Source: VFJZ01 sp046598415 (GTDB lineage Bacteria > Actinomycetota > Thermoleophilia > Gaiellales > F1-60-MAGs149). From it: a stretch of DNA of 64,000 nucleotides. Numbering within the stretch: the stretch's first letter is position 1; every line of letters begins with the position of its first letter. The translations under genes were made by a program, and so were the position numbers. Location of the stretch: the NCBI GenBank assembly GCA_046598415.1, contig JBKJIG010000052.1, positions 1 through 64,000 on the forward strand, written 5' to 3'. Below the pieces are notes generated by a model that did no database searches, had not been told where the DNA came from, and saw nothing but the letters and a program-made list of their open reading frames with translations. Positions 58,508 to 64,000 of this stretch are shown here, in pieces.

Positions 58508-59848
58508 ATGTCCCTGCGCATCTCCGAGCTGCTCGCGGCACTGTCGCACGCGCTCGATCTGACCGAGGGCCAGCCGGTCGGGCATGCCGAGCGCACCTGC
58601 CTGATCGCGCTGCGCATCGCCGACGGTCTCGGCCTGGGCGACGAGGATCGCCACGCCCTGGTGATGGCCTCGCTCCTGAAGGACATCGGCTGCTCGTCGT
58701 CTGCGGCGCGCATGTGCCGGCTGTTCGGGACCGACGACATCACGCTCAAGGCGAACGGCAAGCTGGTCGACTGGCAGCGCCCGGCCGACGTCGTCCGGTA
58801 CACGGCGCGCCACGTCGAGGGCGGCTCGCGGCTGGCGCGCGCCCGGCGCACGATCGCCGTGCTGCGCGAGCTGTCGGACGCCGGCTCCGAGATCGTCGAG
58901 GCCCGGTGCGATCGCGGCGCGTCGATCGTCCGCGCCCTCGGCTGCCCCGACGCCGCGGCCGACGCCGTCTACCAGCTGGACGAGCACTGGAACGGAAAGG
59001 GCAGCCCGCGGCGCCGGACCGGCGAGGAGATCGTGCCGCTGGCGCGCATCGTCGCGCTCGCGCAGTCGGTCGACGTCTTCAACGCCGTCCGCGGCCGCGC
59101 CGCCGCGCGCGAGATGGTGCGCGAGCGCAGCGGCCGCTGGTACCAGCCAGAGGTGGCGAACGCGTTCCTGCAGATCGGTGACGCCGACCCGCTGTGGGAC
59201 GACCTGCAGCGCGACGGACTGGCCCGCCTGGTGCGCGACCTCGACCCGCCCGAGCTCGACGGCGTCGCCGACGAGGCCGCGCTCGACCGGGTGTGCGAGG
59301 CGTTCGCCGACGTCATCGACGCGAAGTCGCCGTTCACCGCACGGCACTCTCGCGGCGTGGCGGCGTACGCGCTGCTGATCGGCCAGACGCTGGGCCTCGA
59401 CCGCGACCAACTGCGCGAGGCGCGCCGCGCCGGCCTGCTGCACGACATCGGCAAGCTCGGCGTGCCGAACTCGATCCTCGACAAGCCCGGCAAGCTGACG
59501 GACGCGGAGTTCGCCACGATGCGCCTGCACCCGCGCTTCACGGAGGAGATCCTGCGCGGCGTCGAGGCATTCGCGCCGTTCGCCGAGATGGCTGCCGCGC
59601 ACCACGAGCGCATGGACAGCCGTGGTTACCACCGCGGTGTGCGCGCCGGCGACCTCTCGCCCGCCGCCCGCGCCCTGGCCGTCGCCGACGTCTTCGAGGC
59701 CCTCACCGCCGACCGTCCCTACCGCGCCCCCCTGACGCCCGAGACGGCGCTCGAGATCATGCACCACGACGCCGGCGAGCACCTCTGCCCGACGACGCTC
59801 GAGGCGCTGGAGGACGGCCTCTGCAACGCGCTGCAGCGCGCCGCGTAG
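58508..59848 (+). CDS. Two-domain HD / HD-GYP-like phosphohydrolase
   Basis: A 446-residue protein with two HD domains. The C-terminal one (residues about 265-440) has the HD-GYP order: ARHSRGVAAYA, LLHDIGKLGVPNSILDKPGKL, HPRFTEEI, AAHHERMDSRGYHRG and VADVFEALTADRPYR. The hallmark reads D-S-R-G-Y-H instead of D-G-x-G-Y-P. The N-terminal domain has GHAERTCLIALRIAD but LLKDIGC, with Lys for the metal His, so it is likely degenerate. HD-GYP proteins hydrolyse cyclic-di-GMP; the altered motif makes that uncertain. No sensor domain or membrane segment is seen. ATG 58508 is 27 bases after the amidotransferase stop. Confidence 0.88.
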   Translation: MSLRISELLAALSHALDLTEGQPVGHAERTCLIALRIADGLGLGDEDRHALVMASLLKDIGCSSSAARMCRLFGTDDITLKANGKLVDWQRPADVVRYTARHVEGGSRLARARRTIAVLRELSDAGSEIVEARCDRGASIVRALGCPDAAADAVYQLDEHWNGKGSPRRRTGEEIVPLARIVALAQSVDVFNAVRGRAAAREMVRERSGRWYQPEVANAFLQIGDADPLWDDLQRDGLARLVRDLDPPELDGVADEAALDRVCEAFADVIDAKSPFTARHSRGVAAYALLIGQTLGLDRDQLREARRAGLLHDIGKLGVPNSILDKPGKLTDAEFATMRLHPRFTEEILRGVEAFAPFAEMAAAHHERMDSRGYHRGVRAGDLSPAARALAVADVFEALTADRPYRAPLTPETALEIMHHDAGEHLCPTTLEALEDGLCNALQRAA

Positions 59849-59876
59849 CTCGTCGTCACCCGCCGCCCGCGCCCGA

Positions 59877-59913
59877 CGTGGCCGTTTTCGCACGCGGTGC
59901 GAAAACGGCCACG
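59877..59913. terminator. Perfect 17-base hairpin between convergent genes
   Basis: CGTGGCCGTTTTCGCAC (59877-59893) and GTGCGAAAACGGCCACG (59897-59913) pair without a mismatch around GCG. It lies 28 bases after the HD-GYP-like stop and 60 before the converging stop of the next gene. The U-run of a classic terminator is replaced by an internal TTTT/AAAA pair, so it may be a repeat element with terminator function. Confidence 0.6.
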
Positions 59914-59973
59914 GATTGCCTGTCGTAGGACGGGATCCGTCGGAAGCGTCACGTTTGGCGCAGGACCTGTGCG

Positions 59974-60675
59974 CTAGCCCGCCGAGGCCACGCGGCCCGT
60001 TCGGCGGAGGATCTCGTCAGCTCTCGACTCTCCGGCTCTCGGCAGGTCGGCCTCGGCTCGCTGCTCGAAGCGGACCTTGACCGGGCCGGCCTCCGCGTCG
60101 GTCTCGCCGTCGGCTCGCCACTCCAGCAGACGCCAGGTGCCGACCGGCGTCGTCTCGACGCGCACCACCGGCTCGCGCCGCTGCTCGACCAGCAGCAGCG
60201 GCAGGACGCATGACGAGCGGCCGAGCGCGCGCGGCCGCACCGCCTCCACGGTGTAGCGGAACGCGCACAGCGTCCCCTCGAAGGCGCGCGGCACGGAGTC
60301 CGGCAACGCGAAGGAGAACCGCCGCCAGTTGACCGATCCATCCAGCGGCGCGACCTCGACGTGGTCGCGGTACAACAGGTGGTCGAGCCAGATCGGCCGC
60401 GCCCGCGCGCGCAGCTCGTACCCCGTGGCGAGCCCGAGCCCGGCCTGGCCGACGAGCTGCGGGGCGATGTCGACCCACGCGGCGATGCACGAGACGCTGA
60501 CCGTCAGCGGCCGCCGGTCGCCCGCGCGGCCCGGGACGCTCTCGACGCGCCCCTCGATCGTGCCGCCCGCCCACGGCTCCGCGACGTCCAGCGACAGCCG
60601 GAAGCCGCGGGCTTCCGTCGGCGCTGGAATCCCGCGCCCGCCGAACTCCTCAGGAACGCCGGCGCGAACGCTCAT
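59974..60675 (-). CDS. Hypothetical protein, possibly arrestin-like beta-sandwich
   Basis: A 233-residue protein I cannot assign with confidence. It is rich in beta-strand patterns: LSLDVAEPWAGGTIEGRVE, PLTVSVSCIAAWVDI, WRRFSFALPDSVPRAFEGTLCAFRYTVEAV (seen in parts) and PVVRVETTPVGTWRLLEW, an order that recalls arrestin/Spo0M-type folds. No signal peptide or transmembrane helix. It is the second gene of a two-gene unit with a membrane protein; the genes overlap by 26 bases. No regulator or enzyme is adjacent to suggest a role. Confidence 0.7.
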   Translation of the reverse strand: MSVRAGVPEEFGGRGIPAPTEARGFRLSLDVAEPWAGGTIEGRVESVPGRAGDRRPLTVSVSCIAAWVDIAPQLVGQAGLGLATGYELRARARPIWLDHLLYRDHVEVAPLDGSVNWRRFSFALPDSVPRAFEGTLCAFRYTVEAVRPRALGRSSCVLPLLLVEQRREPVVRVETTPVGTWRLLEWRADGETDAEAGPVKVRFEQRAEADLPRAGESRADEILRRTGRVASAG

Positions 60676-61225
60676 CGCGACGCAGGTACCAGCTGTCGAG
60701 ATTGTCTATCGACTTGCGTTGGGCCCACTCGCATGCGCACCAGGCGCCGCGCTCCGGCTCGGCCATGCCGTAGACGAACAGGCCGAGGAACGCTCCGGCC
60801 GCCGCCGGTGGGATCGCTTCGGCACCATGCACCGCGAGGCCGGCGGCGTGCGCGACGGCGACGGCGACAATCGCCGTCATGCCGGGCCAGCCCGCCACGT
60901 CGCGGCCGACGCGGATCCCCGCCGCCACGATCAGGCCGGTCGCGAGCGAGGTCGGCGCGAGGGCGCCGGCCGCCAGCAGGAGCGCACCGAGCGCCGCCGC
61001 GTGCAGTGCCAGCGCGCGGCGGTCCAACGCCGCCGGCCGCCACGAGCGGGCGATCAGCAGGGCCGCGAGCACGACCGCGGGCACGGCGAGGCCCCGCGTC
61101 ACGAGCGAGCCGTCGGCGATCGCGATCCGTGCGATCGCGACACCGGCCGCGATCACCGCGGCGCCAATGGCGACTCCGGCCGAAACGCGTCCGGGGACGA
61201 TGGCGGGTTCGGTGGCGACTGCCAT
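60650..61225 (-). CDS. Hypothetical multi-pass membrane protein
   Basis: A 191-residue protein with about five hydrophobic segments (residues about 15-35, 45-60, 72-95, 98-112 and 117-150) and a soluble, charged end with WCACEWAQRKSIDNLDSWYLRRD. The Cys pair W-C-A-C-E-W in the tail could bind a metal. I recognise no family. ATG 61225 gives an acidic N-terminus. It overlaps the downstream beta-rich hypothetical gene by 26 bases; the two may form a complex. Confidence 0.7.
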   Translation of the reverse strand: MAVATEPAIVPGRVSAGVAIGAAVIAAGVAIARIAIADGSLVTRGLAVPAVVLAALLIARSWRPAALDRRALALHAAALGALLLAAGALAPTSLATGLIVAAGIRVGRDVAGWPGMTAIVAVAVAHAAGLAVHGAEAIPPAAAGAFLGLFVYGMAEPERGAWCACEWAQRKSIDNLDSWYLRRDERSRRRS

Positions 61226-61294
61226 ACCCGGATCCTACGACGCCGGAGGGGGCGGCGCCAGGCCGCCCCCTCACGTTGCTCGTGCGTTACGGAC

Positions 61295-62809
61295 CTAAGC
61301 GTCCTGGTGGACGAAGCGGCCGATCGCCTCGTAGCGCTGCGGATTCGTCGAGCGGTAGTACAGCGCGAGCGCCACACCACCGAGGAAGAACAGCAGGATC
61401 GGGACCCAGATCAGCTGGATGTAGAGCGGGTTGCCGCCGGCCAGCGTCGTGCGGTTCTCCAGCATCAGGTACACGGCGCCGAGACACCCGGCTCCGCCGA
61501 TGATCGGTGCGATCAGCGTCTTCCAGACGTGGAAGCCGTCGCGAGCGTCGGTGAGGAAGTACTTGATGATGGCCGCCGACGTGAGGGCCTGCACCAGCAG
61601 GATGCCGAGCACGCCCAGCAGCGGGCCCCAGGTGCCGAGCTTCAGGATCGAGCCCAGCGTCGAGGAGTCGTACAACGTGAAGGCGAGCACGAAGGCGCCC
61701 GCCAGCGCGGTCGTCAGGAGCGCCGCCATGTAGGGCGAGCGGTGGGTCGGGTGGGTCTTCCCGAACACCGGCGGGATGATGCGCTCCCGGCCCATCGAGT
61801 AGAAGTACCGGCACGCCGTGTTGAAGAACGCCATCTGGCAGGCGAACGATCCGGTCACGATGAAGAGCTGGAACGCCCACGTGAGCGGCCTCCCGAAATG
61901 CGTTGTGAGCGGATAGAAGATCGACGCGATGTTGCCGGCGAACTGGTCATTGACGGCTCCGCTGACGTTGCCGGCACCCCACCCGGCGACCAGCATCCAG
62001 GAGACGAACGTGTAGAAGACGCCGAGACCGATCACCGAGATGTAGGTGGCCGGACCCATGATGCCGCGGGGGTTGCGCGACTCCTCGGCGTAGTTCGGCG
62101 CCATCTCGAAGCCGACCCACGACCAGAACGACGCGAACATCGCGACGCCCGCGGCCCCGAGCGCGGTGTTGGAGCTCGAGAAGATCTCGACCGGATTCAC
62201 GGCCTTCAGCGGGATACCGTCGGCGCCGCCGCCGAACAGCGTCAGGAAGGCGAAGACGAGGCAGACCGCGACCTCGGAGACCAGACACACGCCGAGGATC
62301 CGTGCCGTCAGCTCGATGTGGAAGAACGCGGCCAGCGCCATCAGGCCGATCGTGCAGGCCGAGATCAGCCAGACCGGGATCGACGGCCCGAGCCACGCCT
62401 CGATCGTGGTGTTCGCGAAGTAGCTCGTGACACCGACCACCGACCCGGCGAAGATGACGTAACAGAAGGCGATCGTGATCGCCGTGCCGAGACCCGCCAC
62501 CTGACCGAAGGCGTGTGACACGAACGAGTAGAACCCGCCCGCCGCGCTGACGCGCTTCGCCATCTCGACGTAGCCGACGGAGAAGATGGTCAGGACGACG
62601 GTCGCGACGATGAATGCCGACGGCGCCGCGAAGCCGGCCCCGTACACGGCCCAGGGCGTGTTGAACAGCATGGCGGCGATCGGCGCCGCGCCCGTGACGA
62701 TGCAGAAGAGCACACCCGTCAGGCTGAGCGCGTTCGATGCGAGCGCGTGGTGATCTCCATGGATCGGATCGACCGTCTCGCCGACGTCCGTCTGGGTTCT
62801 TGTTTCCAT
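61295..62809 (-). CDS. APC-family amino acid permease
   Basis: A 504-residue transporter of the amino acid-polyamine-organocation superfamily, with about 12 hydrophobic segments. The consensus start ALSLTGVLFCIVTGAAPIAAM (about residues 28-48, seen in parts; substrate-binding loop of helix 1), MAKRVSAAGGFYSFVSHAFG (about 83) and SWVGFEMAPNYAEESRNP (helix 6 loop, about 235) are typical. ATG 62809 follows AGGGAGGG. Given the amine and gamma-glutamyl genes in the window, amino acids or amines are likely cargo. Confidence 0.92.
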   Translation of the reverse strand: METRTQTDVGETVDPIHGDHHALASNALSLTGVLFCIVTGAAPIAAMLFNTPWAVYGAGFAAPSAFIVATVVLTIFSVGYVEMAKRVSAAGGFYSFVSHAFGQVAGLGTAITIAFCYVIFAGSVVGVTSYFANTTIEAWLGPSIPVWLISACTIGLMALAAFFHIELTARILGVCLVSEVAVCLVFAFLTLFGGGADGIPLKAVNPVEIFSSSNTALGAAGVAMFASFWSWVGFEMAPNYAEESRNPRGIMGPATYISVIGLGVFYTFVSWMLVAGWGAGNVSGAVNDQFAGNIASIFYPLTTHFGRPLTWAFQLFIVTGSFACQMAFFNTACRYFYSMGRERIIPPVFGKTHPTHRSPYMAALLTTALAGAFVLAFTLYDSSTLGSILKLGTWGPLLGVLGILLVQALTSAAIIKYFLTDARDGFHVWKTLIAPIIGGAGCLGAVYLMLENRTTLAGGNPLYIQLIWVPILLFFLGGVALALYYRSTNPQRYEAIGRFVHQDA

Positions 62810-62980
62810 CAGCCCTCCCTCGATTGGCCACGGTTCGAACGCTCCGCTCGCACCGTCTGCCGACTCCTTGGTCCGATACGCGCGAATGTACGCCTCGGCT
62901 CGGACGGCCGCAAGCAGGTCGGACGTCGTTTGCGATGAACTTCGGCACGCGCGGTACCGAATGTGGTCCAATCCGCGTCC

Positions 62981-63751
62981 ATGGATCGACTGAAGGGACG
63001 TCGCGCGCTCGTCACCGGCGGCACGTCGGGCATCGGTGCGGCGACCGTCCGGCGACTCGTGGCCGAGGGCGCCGGCGTGGTGTTCACGGGCCGCAGCGCG
63101 GAGCGCGCCGCCCCCATCGAGGCCGAGACGGGCGCCACGTTCGTGCCGGCCGACTCCCGCGACCCCGCGGCGACGCGCGACTCGGTCGAGGCGGCCGTCG
63201 CGACCCTGGGCGGGCTCGACCTGCTGATCCCGAATGCCGGCGTGCTGCTCCTCGACCATCTCACCGAAACGAGCGACGAGGACTGGGACGCCCTCTTCGA
63301 CACGAACCTGCTGGCGCCGCTGCGCTACGTGCAGGCGGCGCTCCCGCACCTGGGGCCCGGCTCGTCGATCGTGCTGCTCGGTTCCGACGCTGCGTCCTGG
63401 GGCGAGACCGAGATCGGCGCCTACTCCGTCTCGAAGCGGTGCATCCACATGCTCACGCGCATGCTCGCGGTCGAGCTCGGCCCGCGCGGAGTCCGCACCA
63501 ACGCGATCTGCCCCGGCGACACCGCGCCCGGCATGGTGACGACCACCCGAGACCGCGACGACCTGCCCGACATCGACGCCTGGACGAAGCCCCCGACCGG
63601 CCGCAGCGTCGAGGCCGACGATATCGCGGCCGCCATCGCGTACCTGGTCTCCGACGACGCGCGGTCGACGAACGGCGCCGAGCTGCTGGTCGACGGCGGC
63701 ATGAGGGCGGCCCTGCGCGCTAACACCGTCTGGGCGGCGAGCCGGCAATGA
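62981..63751 (+). CDS. SDR-family oxidoreductase (tandem copy 1)
   Basis: A 256-residue short-chain dehydrogenase: ALVTGGTSGIGAATVRRL, FTGRSAER (Arg suggests NADP), IPNAGVLLLDHLTE, VLLGSDAASWG and catalytic Tyr-x-x-x-Lys in GAYSVSKRCIH (about residue 153). ICPGDTAPGM is the family C-terminal turn. ATG 62981 has no Shine-Dalgarno, so it may be leaderless; the 171-base region before it is shared with the divergent permease gene and includes TTCGG-N11-CCGAA near 62940-62960. The next gene, another SDR, starts four bases before its stop. Confidence 0.9.
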   Translation: MDRLKGRRALVTGGTSGIGAATVRRLVAEGAGVVFTGRSAERAAPIEAETGATFVPADSRDPAATRDSVEAAVATLGGLDLLIPNAGVLLLDHLTETSDEDWDALFDTNLLAPLRYVQAALPHLGPGSSIVLLGSDAASWGETEIGAYSVSKRCIHMLTRMLAVELGPRGVRTNAICPGDTAPGMVTTTRDRDDLPDIDAWTKPPTGRSVEADDIAAAIAYLVSDDARSTNGAELLVDGGMRAALRANTVWAASRQ

Positions 63752-64000
63752 GGGCCTTCGTCACGGGCGGCACGTCCGGCATCGGCGCGGCCTGCGTGAC
63801 GCGCCTCGCCGCTGACGGTCATGCGGTCGCCTTCACCGGCCGCGACACCGCGCGCGGCGCCGACGTCGCGGGACGCACCGGCGCGGCCTTCCTGCCCGCC
63901 GACATCACCGATCGCGCGGCGGCCGACGCGGCGCTGGCCGGCGCCGTCGAGGCGCTCGGCGGGCTCGACGCCGTCGTGGCGAACGCCGGCATCCTGTCGC
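63748..64000 (+). CDS. SDR-family oxidoreductase (tandem copy 2), partial
   Basis: The first 84 codons of a second short-chain dehydrogenase: MRAFVTGGTSGIGAACVTRL, FTGRDTARG, PADITDRAAADAAL and VANAGIL. It runs off the right edge. It shares VTGGTSGIGAA and FTGR with copy 1, suggesting a tandem duplication. The ATG overlaps the copy 1 stop (ATGA). Confidence 0.85.
   Translation, partial: MRAFVTGGTSGIGAACVTRLAADGHAVAFTGRDTARGADVAGRTGAAFLPADITDRAAADAALAGAVEALGGLDAVVANAGILS

Overview
The window is uniformly GC-rich (roughly 70 %), densely coded and has no ribosomal, tRNA, CRISPR or phage genes. Several features point to a soil or aquatic actinobacterium: an actinobacterial-type ATP-dependent DNA ligase, an FprA-type ferredoxin reductase, a LytR-CpsA-Psr protein, many GTG/TTG starts, four-base ATGA/GTGA gene overlaps, and promoters lying 7-8 bases from the start codon (leaderless mRNAs). 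The mix of deep catabolic clusters would fit Thermoleophilia, but that is inference. Almost every very long ORF opposite a gene here is a GC-bias shadow.

Layout. 1-8413: a purine/ureide block. On the minus strand, allantoate amidohydrolase, DUF3830, DNA ligase, the three xanthine dehydrogenase subunits and UraD are chained by four-base overlaps; adenine deaminase diverges from them. Three of these genes look damaged: an amber stop in adenine deaminase, a large internal gap in the molybdopterin subunit, and a gap in UraD. 8948-13692: a thiol/sulfur module (TauE, rhodanese, DUF302 diverging from ArsR, glutaredoxin-like, DUF2892, MMPL) around a clear palindromic operator. 13829-19892: a D-threonine-aldolase-like enzyme with a 12-residue leader peptide, an MBOAT/SGNH O-acylation pair, a GntR-type regulator with a binding-protein domain, and an LCP protein. 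19889-23457: enoyl-CoA hydratase, epimerase, a MarR-GNAT fusion and an aquaporin.

23569-41680: nitrogen-compound catabolism. It starts with a kinase-M23-aminotransferase fusion. A seven-gene minus-strand unit follows: flavin monooxygenase, RidA, DUF1028, copper amine oxidase, FprA, a GcvT protein with an unrecognised N-terminal domain, and an Asp/Glu-racemase-like protein. It diverges from a LysR regulator. Next comes an aminotransferase / E1-beta / E1-alpha / M20 unit, diverging from a RidA and a 3-hydroxyacyl-CoA-dehydrogenase-like gene.

41880-48480: a six-gene unit holding two glutamine-synthetase-like/SDR pairs, a cysteine-rich unknown and an amidohydrolase; this suggests gamma-glutamylation of an amine followed by oxidation and hydrolysis. 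48586-54507: an esterase, SDR and DUF1116 (AllG-like) operon, then a luciferase-family monooxygenase between two GntR regulators. 54504-64000: a VOC protein, a MarR-controlled FMN reductase/YceI pair, an acyl-CoA dehydrogenase with an altered catalytic motif, a glutamine amidotransferase, an HD-GYP-like protein, two unknowns, an amino-acid permease and tandem SDRs.

The strongest candidates for undescribed biology are the 26.3-34.9 kb amine oxidase/GcvT-fusion operon and the 41.9-48.5 kb paired GS-like/SDR operon. The decayed purine locus and the dispersed TGCCTGGCAC palindromic element also deserve attention.
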